Positions 9,517 through 20,000 of a DNA stretch of 64,000 bases are shown piece after piece. The notes beneath the pieces are model-generated. The model saw only the letters and a program-made list of their open reading frames with translations. It was not told the origin of the DNA and did no database searches. Made by a program: the position numbers and the translations under genes. Every line of letters starts with the position of its first letter. Position 1 is the stretch's first letter. This stretch comes from Dehalogenimonas sp. WBC-2. Its GTDB lineage: Bacteria; Chloroflexota; Dehalococcoidia; Dehalococcoidales; Dehalococcoidaceae. Location of the stretch: the NCBI GenBank assembly GCA_001005265.1, contig CP011392.1, positions 558,001-622,000 of the forward strand. The letters are read 5' to 3'.

Positions 9517-9818
9517 AAACACTTAGAACTGGTTCTTGTGGATATGTCAGGGTGAGCATTATGGCGAAAGAACTGGATGAGCCCCATCACTTATACAGGA
9601 CAGGTCTTTATTAAGAAGGCCAAGCCATTCCTACTGTAAATACATGGGTAACTCAAAATCTATTTAAGGAACATGGTCGGGGGAATTACCGAATACCCCT
9701 CGCACATTGTATTGAAAAGATAAGTGTCGTAGGAGTATTCTGGGATAACCACTGGGCAACATTTGGAAATAATTCCATTAGGAAAGCACCAACAAAAACA
9801 AAGGATGGCGTCAAATGA
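9510..9818 (+). pseudogene. 102-codon frame of the metK cassette interrupted by one TAA
   Basis: A single frame runs from TTG 9510 (or ATG 9561) to TGA 9816-9818, where the stop overlaps the next ATG as ATGA. It is open except for one TAA at 9612-9614. The two halves read MAKELDEPHHLYRTGLY and then EGQAIPTVNTWVTQN, ending in KAPTKTKDGVK. Overlap with the gene on each side is the same pattern as in the rest of the cassette, so the ancestral gene was most likely intact and took a nonsense mutation. The product family is not recognised. A sequencing error or recoding cannot be excluded. Confidence 0.55.
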
Positions 9819-11287
9819 AAAACTATAATATTGGTTTTAGCCCAGAAATAGTGGCAAAGACATGTCGGAGGATTTTAAAAACTGACCCAAATGATATTTT
9901 GGCACACTATTACTTGGGTCAAGCTTTCGAAGAACAAGGAAAGTTGCTTAAGGCCGTCGATGAGTATCAAGAAGTTTTAAGAATTGATCCACACAAAGGG
10001 AAGCCACACTATCATATTGGAAATATCTATCAATCCCAAGGTAAGTTGGAAGACGCCATAGACGAATATGTGCAAGCAATCAAGATTGTACCGAATCAGT
10101 ATCAGTTTCACTTTTCCTTGGGAACAGCCTATGAACAGCAGGGTAAATTTCAAAAAGCTATTTATGAATATAAAGAAGCGTCTAAAACCTGTCTGGATTG
10201 TGACAGAGAGCGTATTTTAACATTACTTGGAAGTTTATACATACGACATGGCAAAATGGCCGCAGCTATTAGAGAATTCCAAAAAGTATTGACGATTAAT
10301 CCCGACAAGGAATACGCCCATTTTAGTTTGGGAATAGCCTATAATACACAGGGAAAATTTCAAAAAGCGATTCAAGAATATGCAAAAGCGTTGGAGTTAA
10401 ATCCAGATTCAGCTCGGGTACATGTTTTGTTGGGGAATGTCTATAAAGAACAAGGAAGGCTAGATGAAGCCGTAAAGGAGTTCCAACAAGCTCTGGAAAT
10501 TGATATCGGTTACGTGAATGCCCACTATTTTTTAGGTGATGCCTATGTATCTCAAAACAACCTACCTGCTGCTATTGAGGAGTTTAGAGCAACACAAAAA
10601 ATAAATCCTGATCATTTAGGAGCTCACCATGACCTTGGGATAGTTTTCGAGATGTTAGGTCAGGCCAATGAATCCATGCATGAGTGGAAGCATTTTATAA
10701 ACAAAGCGACAGGTAATCTAGCCCATAAAAGTTTCGTCGATGATGCTAAGCGAAGAGTACTAGACTTGGAGATGAAGTTAGAGCTTCAGAGATCCAATAA
10801 CCGAATCATATATGGCTTGATTAAAATATCCGAATCTGAACAAGGACACGCGCTATGTTTCTTGGGTGAAGAGCGAGCATTATGGTTAAATAATATTTGG
10901 AAAATAGCGAACGGGTCAAAAACATGGGGCGAATTTCTAAATCAATTACCACTTGATGATGCTCAATCATTTCGTGATGTAGGGAATTTACCATTACCAG
11001 AGAAAGACGAACCCCTTCATTTTAATGACCTTTGCCTTTTTTACCACGGCCAAAAACTTGAATGGCCTTTTTTTTCTATGTTGAGGTGGATTCCTGAAGA
11101 GATTAAAAGTAAATACGGCAAAATAAAAATGACCATGGTTTTTGGCGATTTCTTATATTTCAATCCAATATTTGAAGCTCCATTAGTAGCGTCATTAAAG
11201 CAACATGGCTATATTTTGGAAAGAAATGATGAGTTGATTCAAAGAACCAATGCAGACAACTTTTTCTATTTTGTTGATTGTGAGTAA
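9815..11287 (+). CDS. TPR-repeat protein with a C-terminal domain shared with the next gene
   Basis: The 490-residue protein has about eight tetratricopeptide repeats between residues 20 and 290 (units such as AHYYLGQAFEEQGKLLKAVDEY and AHFSLGIAYNTQGKFQKAI), which form a protein-binding superhelix. From about residue 325 a different domain begins with YGLIKISESEQGHALCFLGEERALWL and contains KTWGEFLNQLP. The 188-residue protein encoded next contains the same domain. It has no signal peptide, so it is probably cytoplasmic. The start overlaps the preceding frame (ATGA). A scaffold role is a guess from the TPRs. Confidence 0.85.
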   Translation: MKNYNIGFSPEIVAKTCRRILKTDPNDILAHYYLGQAFEEQGKLLKAVDEYQEVLRIDPHKGKPHYHIGNIYQSQGKLEDAIDEYVQAIKIVPNQYQFHFSLGTAYEQQGKFQKAIYEYKEASKTCLDCDRERILTLLGSLYIRHGKMAAAIREFQKVLTINPDKEYAHFSLGIAYNTQGKFQKAIQEYAKALELNPDSARVHVLLGNVYKEQGRLDEAVKEFQQALEIDIGYVNAHYFLGDAYVSQNNLPAAIEEFRATQKINPDHLGAHHDLGIVFEMLGQANESMHEWKHFINKATGNLAHKSFVDDAKRRVLDLEMKLELQRSNNRIIYGLIKISESEQGHALCFLGEERALWLNNIWKIANGSKTWGEFLNQLPLDDAQSFRDVGNLPLPEKDEPLHFNDLCLFYHGQKLEWPFFSMLRWIPEEIKSKYGKIKMTMVFGDFLYFNPIFEAPLVASLKQHGYILERNDELIQRTNADNFFYFVDCE

Positions 11288-11323
11288 CATTCTTTAATCA
11301 ACCAAAATAGTCAGGAGTATCCC

Positions 11324-11890
11324 TTGACAAAGAGCAATTCTCAAACAATCCCAACTACACTCGTGTATGGCACTATTCACGATTATTGGTCTGGAGAGGA
11401 GGGGTATACACTATGCTTTATTGAGAAAGAACGAGCACTTTACTTAAAAAGACTAGGGGAAATTCTTAAGGAAACCAAAACCTGGGGTGAGTTTGTGTCT
11501 AAATTGCCACCAGAAGAGATGGAGTATATTCGTGGTTGGATGACCGCTATACCAGAATCAAATCAACCTTTTGACCCGTGTGATATCGGCCCATATTGCG
11601 ATGGCGACTGGCCTGAATGGAATAATCAATCGATGCTATATTGGATGCCGAAGGACATCGTCAGCAAATACGCTAAAACCGAAGAGACTGTGCTTAATGG
11701 TGGAGTCCTTTCTATTTCCCCCTTTGACCAAATTGGAATTATAGCTGCTTTAAAGAAACATGGTTACACCGTGGAGAGAGATGATGAACTTGTGCGTAGG
11801 GCACAAGCAGGTCATTCCGAATACCACGATGACCAAAATTGCTTCTCGGATTCTCCGGTGTGGGACCTAGAAGAAGAGGAAAAAGAATGA
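11324..11890 (+). CDS. Unknown protein, paralogue of the C-terminal domain of the TPR protein
   Basis: The 188-residue protein starts at TTG 11324 after a CAGGAG ribosome site. It aligns by eye with the end of the upstream TPR protein: YGTIHDYWSGEEGYTLCFIEKERALYL, TWGEFVSKLPPEE, PEWNNQSMLYWMPKDIVSKYAKTEETV and AALKKHGYTVERDDELVRR all have counterparts there. The C-terminus is acidic (WDLEEEEKE). No catalytic motif is visible. The shared domain suggests two proteins acting on the same partner, one with a TPR arm. Confidence 0.8.
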   Translation: MTKSNSQTIPTTLVYGTIHDYWSGEEGYTLCFIEKERALYLKRLGEILKETKTWGEFVSKLPPEEMEYIRGWMTAIPESNQPFDPCDIGPYCDGDWPEWNNQSMLYWMPKDIVSKYAKTEETVLNGGVLSISPFDQIGIIAALKKHGYTVERDDELVRRAQAGHSEYHDDQNCFSDSPVWDLEEEEKE

Positions 11891-12268
11891 CTTCCATTTC
11901 AAACATGGGAATCAAAAACAAGTTTACTTAATAACAAGATGCACTTTCTATGATTAAATGTCAGGGTTTTGAAGGCAAGGGTGTCGTTCCACGTTGGTTG
12001 TTTAACACGATATGGCCCTCACCAAGTAAGTAAGAACAACTAAACTAGAACGATACTTTTCTAAGATATTAACTCGCCTATTGATGGAGAGTCAAGGCAG
12101 TTAAAAGGAACCTTTATTGCCACTCCAAAAAGGTAATGCCTTGCGTCATATCTATGCCACGCCTATAATTGCCATAATCGAAAGGACTTGTTTTGAAACC
12201 TATCCTCCGACATGCAAATGAGTCATAAGGTTCAGACTCAGGATTCAAAACCAAGGTGACTCCAATCA
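11891..12268. other. Intergenic region before the BREX operon
   Basis: About 380 bases with no convincing gene. It should contain the promoter of brxA. I see no strong inverted repeat or riboswitch, and the ribosome site of brxA is weak. Confidence 0.5.
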
Positions 12269-13042
12269 ATGCAAAACATTCTGCTAGGTTTCTCCTCAGC
12301 CAAAATTGGTGGTCACTCAGCACGGTCAATGATGTTGTTGGAGATGGATACTCTTGTTCATGCGTTACCTCCCACTATCACAAAGAACGATTTCACAAAG
12401 GCGATCATCGAAGAGAACCTTTTAAACAAACCTACGTTAAGTAGCCGGAAGAAGAGTTTTCGCCATTTAATGGACCTTTATGGTCTGGATCCGTCTAAGG
12501 CAATGTTCCGTGTTTTCTGGGATTTTGCCCATGCAGATATCGATTCTTTACCCCAGCTTTGTTTGGTCTGTGCGTATGCCCGAGATCCGCAATTACGCCA
12601 AAGCTTCGAGTTGATTCGTACGTTACGCCTGGGAGAGGTGCTTGTCAGGGCAGACATGGAACAGCATCTCGAAAATGGCTTTCCTGCCCGTTTTAGTTGC
12701 GCCACGAAAGCATCGATGGCCAGAAATGTGGACACTTCTTGGACCTTTGGCGGGCACCTCGAAGGCAGAGTAAAAAAAACTAGAAGGCTACCTCAACCGC
12801 GTCCAATTTCAGCGGCCTACGCTATGTTTGTTGGCTATTTGACTGGTCTGAGAGGCGAACGATTACTCGACTCCCTTTATGCCGCTCTTGTCGCATCAAA
12901 TCGAGCCCAACTACAGGCGGCTCTTTCACTGGCTTCTGCAAAAGAACTTATTTCTATTAAACAAGCTGCTGGCATTGTGGAATTTGATTTCTCCAATCTC
13001 CTGACCCAAGCAGAACAGGACTTAATACATGAATCGAATTGA
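12269..13042 (+). CDS. brxA: BREX protein BrxA (DUF1819 family)
   Basis: BrxA is a small, largely helical DNA-binding component of type I BREX defence. The 257-residue protein matches the DUF1819 pattern: an N-terminal helix-rich part, the LMDLYGLDPSKAMFRVFWDF segment near residue 70, then FALIRT-like FELIRTLRLGEVL and the C-terminal FSNLLTQAEQDL segment. It is the first gene of the operon and overlaps brxB by 14 bases, which is the canonical brxA-brxB order. Confidence 0.88.
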   Translation: MQNILLGFSSAKIGGHSARSMMLLEMDTLVHALPPTITKNDFTKAIIEENLLNKPTLSSRKKSFRHLMDLYGLDPSKAMFRVFWDFAHADIDSLPQLCLVCAYARDPQLRQSFELIRTLRLGEVLVRADMEQHLENGFPARFSCATKASMARNVDTSWTFGGHLEGRVKKTRRLPQPRPISAAYAMFVGYLTGLRGERLLDSLYAALVASNRAQLQAALSLASAKELISIKQAAGIVEFDFSNLLTQAEQDLIHESN

Positions 13043-13583
13043 TCAACTGCTCGAAAACTACCGCAGCCATATTCAAATGCCACTTCGACCTGGATTGCCC
13101 GCTTCCCAACGTGTCTGGTTTGCTGTCTATCCCGCTACAGAAGAAAGAAGACTGCTTAATTGCATCGGCGAATTTGAAATGGTAACAAAAGAAGCTGGCC
13201 ATCCATGGGTTCCCATAGACCTGAAGGGAAGTCTAGCTCGATGGCTTTCTTCCGTTGAAGAGGGAGAGCGAGCGGAATGGTTTAATAATCCCGGTGATAT
13301 CGAGTTGTATGCCAAAACCGAATGGAAAAGCGTCCTCACCGAGTTCTTCCGAAAAGAGGTAGCCCGTGCGACTGAGCCGGAGGGTACGGTCTTTGCCCTG
13401 ACCGGTTTGATGGACCTCTATGACTTTCTACATGTATCCGAGTTGATTGACGGTTTGGAAAAAACCTTTCCTGGATTTTTACTCGTCTTTTTCCCAGGTG
13501 AAAAGGAAGGTAACACCTACCGCTTTCTTGATGCTCGAACGGGTTGGAATTATCTAGCAACTCCGATACTTTCCGATAAATGA
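13029..13583 (+). CDS. brxB: BREX protein BrxB (DUF1788 family)
   Basis: BrxB is a small protein of unknown biochemical role required for type I BREX. The 184-residue product starts MNRIDQLLENY, has VWFAVYPATEERRL near residue 30 and ends with LLVFFPGEKEGNTYRFLDAR and GWNYLATPI, the recognisable DUF1788 ending. It overlaps brxA by 14 bases and is followed 22 bases later by brxC. Confidence 0.9.
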   Translation: MNRIDQLLENYRSHIQMPLRPGLPASQRVWFAVYPATEERRLLNCIGEFEMVTKEAGHPWVPIDLKGSLARWLSSVEEGERAEWFNNPGDIELYAKTEWKSVLTEFFRKEVARATEPEGTVFALTGLMDLYDFLHVSELIDGLEKTFPGFLLVFFPGEKEGNTYRFLDARTGWNYLATPILSDK

Positions 13584-13605
13584 AGTCAAAAGGAGACACC
13601 CCACA

Positions 13606-16600
13606 GTGAAAACCAGAGAAATCTTCATCAAAGACCCGTTGGATTGGAAACTTGTCAATGAGGGGGTCTCCAGCAATAACACTGAGGATCTCACCACACT
13701 GAGGTACGAACTTGAATCGTTCGTATGCGAGGGTGAATATCTCAACGGCATGCGTCGCATCCTTCAGAGTTATCACGATACATTCAAAGCTCCGGAGCAG
13801 AAGGCGGCCTGGATCAGCGGTTTCTATGGCAGCGGAAAGTCCCACCTCGCCAAAGTACTCCGATACCTCTGGATCAACTTTGAGTTTCCCGACGGAACAA
13901 CCGCTCGCTCGCTTGCACATCTCCCTGAAGAAATCACCGATCTCCTTACTGAAATCTCAACCCTTGGCAAGCGTCATAACGGCTTGCATATGGCAGGCGG
14001 CACCCTTAAAGCGGGCACGGGCAACGTCCGCCTGCGGGTAATGAGCCTATTCTTCAAATCGGTTGGACTGCCTGAAGGGTATCCCTACGCCAAATTTCTT
14101 ATTCATTTGAAACGTGATGGCAAGCTCGATGAATTTAAAAAAGCCATTGAAGATCAGGGTAAAGATTTCGATAAAGAACTCGTACGCTTATATACCTCCG
14201 GTGCGGTGGCGAAAGCCTATGTCCAGTGTTATGATCACCTGAAGGATCCCTCGCAGGTAGGCGGGCTGCTCAGGGCCGAATACGCTAATTTGGATGATGT
14301 CAGCATAGACGAGATGTGTAGTATCATCCGTGAAGCGATTTCAGGTAATGGTAAAATGCCCTGCACTCTTTTGGTTCTCGACGAAATTCAACAATTCATC
14401 GGCCAGGATGCTCAAATTGCCCTGGACGTTCAGGAAGTCACTGAGGCACTTAGCAAAAGTATGGATGGACGTCTGATAGTTGTTGGTACAGGTCAGAGTG
14501 CCCTCAACGACATGCCAAATCTTCAACGCCTGATGGGCCGGTTCACTATTAAGGTACATCTTAAAGATAACGACGTCGAAAAGGTCGTTCGTACGGTCGT
14601 CTTGCAGAAGCGCGAGGATAAAAAGGCGGATATCAAAAAGCTAATTGATAAAAACGAGGGGGAAATCACCCGTCAGCTCAAGGGGACTAAACTTGCCACC
14701 CAATCAGACGACAACCTTGCCTATATACCTGACTTTCCGTTGCTTCCCGTCCGCCGCCGATTTTGGGAGCGAGTTCTCCATTCGGTAGACCCCACGGGCA
14801 CTGCAGCCCAGATGCGCACCCAACTCCGAGTCGTCCATGAAGCTTGTCGCGCTTACGCCAATGCCGAACTCGGTGCCGTTGTGCCAGGTGATTTCCTTTA
14901 CGATCAGATTGCCAATGACCTTGTGAGTACCGGTGAAATGCAAAAACGTTTCCAAGAAATTATCGAATTACAAAAGACTAAACCGGATGGCGCTTTACGC
15001 AGCCGTATTTGCGCTTTGGTGTTTCTGATCAACAAACTTTCGCGGGAACACGGCACTGACATCGGCGTACGTGCTGAACCTGAGCATTTGGCTGATTTGC
15101 TTAGTGAAGATCTGGTCATGGGCAGTACCCAACTCCGACAGCAACTTCCCGGATTGCTCGTAGCCTTGGAGCAAGATGGCATGCTCATGAAGGTGGATAG
15201 CGAATACCGTCTGCAAACCACCGAAGGGGCAGCTTGGGAAGCTGAATTCCGCAAACGTCGCGCTGCGGCTTTAAATGACCAGCCTTTGATAGCATCAAGA
15301 CTGTCTCAGTTCCTCGATAAAGCTTTGACTGACACTCTTGGTAACCCTTCAGTGCTCCACGGCGATGCCAAGGAGCGTCGGAAGATTACCATTCACCACA
15401 GTGAGGGCAAGCCGGAAGAAACTGATGCAATCACCCTTTGGGTACGCGACGGTTTCTCAACTCCGGAGTCTTCCGTGCTGGCCGATATCCGCAAACTAAG
15501 CACCGATGACCCAACGCTTCACCTATTCCTTCCGAAAATCCACGCCGATGAACTCAAGAACGCCATTGCCTCCGCGCAGGCCGCCGAAGAAACCCTGCAC
15601 TTCAAAGGCAACCCCACCTCCCCTGAAGGAAAAGAATGCCGCCAGTCAATGGCCACCAAACAAAACGCAGAAGAGCTGCGGGTTGAAGAACTGATTGATC
15701 AACTCCTTAATAACGCAAGCCTCTTTCTTTCCGGGGGGCAGGAGCAACCGGTAATGTTGCTCAAAGAAGGAGTGGAGACCGCCGCCAAACAGGTACTTAA
15801 TCGTCTGTACCCTAAGTTTTACGATGGCGATTCTGCGAGGTGGCCCCAAGTCCTGAAGAAAGCCAAAGAAGGTTCTCCCAGCGCGTTAGACCAGATCAGT
15901 TTTACCGGCGATCCCCAGAATCACCCAGTATCTGTGGCAATCATTGGCTTCATGGGCTCTGGCAAGACGGGCTTAGAGATCCGCAAAAAGTTTAATGCTC
16001 CGCCTTATGGTTGGCCTCAAGACGCCATTGACGGCGTCCTAACAACACTACTAGCGAGCAACCACCTCAGCGCCCGTATAAATTCCACTCCGCTCTCGCT
16101 TGCCGAAGTGGACCAGAAAAAGCTCGGGCAAGCAGCTTTCCGCATCGAGAGCCCGGTGCTTACCGTCGCTCAAAAACTAGCTATTCGCAAACTCTTCCAA
16201 GAAGCCGGACTTTCCAAGACGACTCCTGGCAATGAACATATCGATGCTGTACGTTTTATAGAACACGCCAAAGCGGTTGCCGCGCAGGCGGGCGGGGACC
16301 CGCCTGCTCCGATGGCACCCGGGGCTCCGGAGGTTAGCGCCTTAGAGTTTTACTCTGGTAATGATCTTCTCATGGCACTTCATGATCAGCGGGATGCACT
16401 ACTTGAAAAGATTAAAGTCTGGCAATCCGCTGGCAAAGAAATCGCTAAACGTCTTCCCGCGTTCGCCCTGACCGAAAAACTCGTCGCCCAAGCAGTTGGT
16501 CTAGCGGGGCAAGTCGAATGGTCCCCCACTCTAGCCGTCATACGAGCCAATCGTTCCCTGCTTGATGATCCTGACCCTGTCTCATACGTCCTTCATGCAG

Positions 16601-17022
16601 TATCAAATGCGCTACGAGTTAGTCTCGCCCAGGCATATAAGGCTTACTCCGAGATGTTTACGGTTCAGACAATGCGCATTAACAGTAATCCGGTGTGGCA
16701 GAAACTGGCGGACATGAAACGCCAATACCTGCTCTCTAGTGTCGGAGCATCGCAACGGGCAATACCCACTACTGGTTCGGATGAACAACTCCTTGCGGCT
16801 CTTCAGTCTTGTTCTCTAGCGAACTGGCAATCGCAGACCGATGCTTTAGCTGCCCAGTTCGACAAAGCTCTCGCTGCTGCCATAATCGAAGCCGAGCCCA
16901 AAGCCCGGCGAGTTACACTTTCCGCTGCAACAATTCATAATCAAACTGAACTAGATGCATGGTTAATTAAGTCTAAAACTGCCGTTGAAGCTGCCCTGAA
17001 AGAGGGACCAGTAATTCTCTAG
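13606..17022 (+). CDS. brxC: BREX ATPase BrxC
   Basis: BrxC is the large AAA-type ATPase of BREX. The 1138-residue protein has a P-loop GFYGSGKSHL at residues 72-81, a Walker B-like LLVLDEIQQFIG near residue 255, and a second P-loop-like stretch IIGFMGSGKTGL near residue 780, probably degenerate. The N-terminus (MKTREIFIKDPLDWKLVNEG) is typical for the family. The start is GTG 13606 with an AAAGGAGA ribosome site. It is in the standard place between brxB and pglX. Confidence 0.93.
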   Translation: MKTREIFIKDPLDWKLVNEGVSSNNTEDLTTLRYELESFVCEGEYLNGMRRILQSYHDTFKAPEQKAAWISGFYGSGKSHLAKVLRYLWINFEFPDGTTARSLAHLPEEITDLLTEISTLGKRHNGLHMAGGTLKAGTGNVRLRVMSLFFKSVGLPEGYPYAKFLIHLKRDGKLDEFKKAIEDQGKDFDKELVRLYTSGAVAKAYVQCYDHLKDPSQVGGLLRAEYANLDDVSIDEMCSIIREAISGNGKMPCTLLVLDEIQQFIGQDAQIALDVQEVTEALSKSMDGRLIVVGTGQSALNDMPNLQRLMGRFTIKVHLKDNDVEKVVRTVVLQKREDKKADIKKLIDKNEGEITRQLKGTKLATQSDDNLAYIPDFPLLPVRRRFWERVLHSVDPTGTAAQMRTQLRVVHEACRAYANAELGAVVPGDFLYDQIANDLVSTGEMQKRFQEIIELQKTKPDGALRSRICALVFLINKLSREHGTDIGVRAEPEHLADLLSEDLVMGSTQLRQQLPGLLVALEQDGMLMKVDSEYRLQTTEGAAWEAEFRKRRAAALNDQPLIASRLSQFLDKALTDTLGNPSVLHGDAKERRKITIHHSEGKPEETDAITLWVRDGFSTPESSVLADIRKLSTDDPTLHLFLPKIHADELKNAIASAQAAEETLHFKGNPTSPEGKECRQSMATKQNAEELRVEELIDQLLNNASLFLSGGQEQPVMLLKEGVETAAKQVLNRLYPKFYDGDSARWPQVLKKAKEGSPSALDQISFTGDPQNHPVSVAIIGFMGSGKTGLEIRKKFNAPPYGWPQDAIDGVLTTLLASNHLSARINSTPLSLAEVDQKKLGQAAFRIESPVLTVAQKLAIRKLFQEAGLSKTTPGNEHIDAVRFIEHAKAVAAQAGGDPPAPMAPGAPEVSALEFYSGNDLLMALHDQRDALLEKIKVWQSAGKEIAKRLPAFALTEKLVAQAVGLAGQVEWSPTLAVIRANRSLLDDPDPVSYVLHAVSNALRVSLAQAYKAYSEMFTVQTMRINSNPVWQKLADMKRQYLLSSVGASQRAIPTTGSDEQLLAALQSCSLANWQSQTDALAAQFDKALAAAIIEAEPKARRVTLSAATIHNQTELDAWLIKSKTAVEAALKEGPVIL

Positions 17023-17035
17023 GAGTTTACGTTCT

Positions 17036-20000
17036 ATGCCGACATTAATCTCCAAAGAAAATCGTAGACTTCTCGAAAAAGTCACCGCCGCCGCTCGCGT
17101 TTTAGCCGAGGCGTCATGTAAAGCTGCACTGGAAAACTTGGCTGTTCACGAGGGAGATTACCGTGATCACATGAATGTGGAGCAGCGCAAATTGCGAAAT
17201 CGCCTGCGCGCTCGCGGAAAAGCTCTGGGACAGTCCCGAGACCCACGCACTGGTCTTCAGGACATTCACCGCCTCACTGAATCGGCAGCTTACGAACATT
17301 GGCACCGCCTACTGTTCACACGTTTCCTCACTGAGAATCATCTTCTGATTACCGATGAGGCTAATGGATTTGTACCCATAACCCTTGAAGAGTGCGAAGA
17401 ACTAGCCCCAGAACTCGGTGCGCGAGATGGTTTCGATCTCGCCTGTCGTTTCGCTAGCCACACACTCCCTGGTGTTTTCCGACGTGACGATCCAGTACTC
17501 GATCTCCCCATTGCCCTCAATGACCAGGTAGAGTTGCGCAAACTGCTCGCATCCCTCCCATCCGAAGTATTCCGAGCCAACGACGCACTCGGTTGGACCT
17601 ACCAGTTCTGGCAAGCCCAGCGCAAAGATGAGGTTAATGCCTCCGGGAAAAAGATCGGCGCCGATGAACTGGCACCGGTGACCCAACTTTTCACCGAAGA
17701 TTATATGGTGGAGTTTCTCCTCCACAATACCCTCGGCGCGTGGTGGGCTGGCAAGATTGGACCAATCAAGGCAGACAACGAAGAAGATGCGCGAGCGCAA
17801 GCGGCATTATCCGCCCGTGATAGCGTGCCGGCAATCACGTGGCCTTATTTGCGTTTTGTACAGGATGAGAGAACAAAGACATGGCTCCCCGCCGCTGGCA
17901 CTTTCGACGGTTGGCCAAAACACGCACGCCTCATTCGTTTGCTTGACCCCTGCATGGGTAGCGGTCATTTTCTCGTGTTTGCCCTCCCACCACTCGTTCG
18001 CCTGCGTATGGAGGAAGAAAAAATCAGCGTGCAAGCAGCAGTAGTTGCGATACTTAAGGACAACATTCACGGCTTAGAACTTGACGAACGCTGCACACAG
18101 ATTGCCGCATTCAATGTCGCTTTGACGGCATGGAAACTGGCGGGTTATCAAGTCCTACCCAGTCTTAACTTGGCTTGCTCTGGACTTGCGCCCAGCGCCA
18201 CGGAGGCGGAGTGGGTAGTCCTAGCGGGAAACAACGAACGTGCGAGCAGCGGCATGGTTCGCCTGCACAGTCTCTTTGCGGATGCCCCCGTTCTCGGTAG
18301 CCTAATCAATCCCCACGCGCAAACCGGGGATATGTTCGAGGCCGAGTTCCATGAATTGGCCCCACTGCTAGAAAAGGCACTGGGTCAGGAAACCGAAGAC
18401 GACACCGCCCATGAGATGGCTGTGACCGCGCGCGGTCTCGCCAAAGCCGCCGAGTTGCTCGCAGGGCAATTTACGCTCGTAATTACCAATGTGCCCTACC
18501 TAGGTCGGGGAAAGCAAGATGACGTGCTTAAAGTTTATTGCGAACGCGTTCATCCCGAGGCCAAAGCAGACCTAGCAACTTGTTTCGTTGAGCGATGCCT
18601 GGATTTTTGCGCTCAGGGGGGAAGTACAGCTCTAGTGACACCACAGAACTGGCTGTTTATGGGCACTTACGTAGAATTAAGGCAAAAACTTTTAGTTGGT
18701 TCTAAGTGGGAATTTATCGGACGACTTGGCCCTAAAGGCTTTCAAACGCCGATGTGGGATTTCAATATCGTTCTCATTTGCCTGTCACGCAAAAACCCAA
18801 TCCCAAGCTCTAAGTTTTTCGGCCTTGATGTCGCTGATAACGAAACACCTTTAGATAAACAAGTTGCACTTGTGTCGACCAACATTTTACTTTTAAAGCA
18901 AAATGTTCAAAAAAATAATCCAGACGCGACTCTGCGTCTGGAGGATGCGTCTTCTCTCCCACTTCTCAGTGAATATACGCTTGGCGTTCATGGGACTAAC
19001 ACAAAAGATAGCATTCGATTTATAAGAAAATTTTGGGAAATTCCCCTTTTGTTAAAAGAATGGAGTTTTGGACAAACCACAACAGACACGTCAATGGAAT
19101 ACGCAGGATACCATAATATCTATTTTTGGGAAGAAGGTAAAGGCATCTTATATGACCTTTATAGGCGTGGCATAGCTGTTCTTGCTGGCGGCTTAGCTTG
19201 GCACAAAAATGGAGTTCTGGTGAGCCAAATGAATCGATTACCCGTTGCGCTCTATATAGGAACATTGTTCGACCAAAATTCCGCAGCTATTGTACCGAAA
19301 TCTGCTAAGGATTTACCTGCGATTTGGGCATTTTGTAACTCTTCAGAATTTAATCTCGAAGTCAGAAAAATTGATCAAGCACTCAAGGTTACCAACAATA
19401 CTTTGGTTAAGGTTCCATTCGATCTTAATCACTGGCAAAAAGTGGCCTCAGAGAAATACCCCAACGGTTTGCCCAAGCCGCACAGTAATGACCCTACACA
19501 GTGGCTTTTCAATGGTCATCCCAAAGGCTCGGGGCAACCGCTGCACGTCGCCGTCGCCCGCTTGCTGGGTTACCGCTGGCCGCGCCAGACCGGCAGCAAC
19601 TTCCCCGATTGCCCAGCGCTCGGCCCCGATGGTCTGGAATCCTTCACCGACGAAGATGGTATTGTCTGCCTGCCGCCGCTCAACCGTGAGCAACCAGCAG
19701 CAGCCCGTCTGCGCCAGCTCCTCACTGTCGCCCTTGGCACATTCGACGAACACGCCCTCATCGCCACCACCGGGCTCAAAGGCAGCAAATCAAAAACCGT
19801 CGAAGACTGGCTACGCGACGAATTCTTCGAACAACATTCCAAGCTTTTTCACGACCGTCCGTTTATCTGGCACCTCTGGGACGGACGCGCAGATGGCTTC
19901 CACGCCCTAGTCAATTACCACAAACTTGACTACTCTATGCTACAAAAGCTGACCTATAGTTACCTGGGCAACTGGATCCAACAGCAAGCCGATGACGCCA

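Noticed and set aside
11887-11931. 14-codon frame overlapping the end of the 188-residue protein gene (ATGA)
   Set aside because: Too short to support, although the overlap style resembles the metK cassette.
12114-12329. Minus-strand ORF across the brxA start
   Set aside because: It runs over the BREX promoter region and the brxA start in the opposite direction without any supporting feature.
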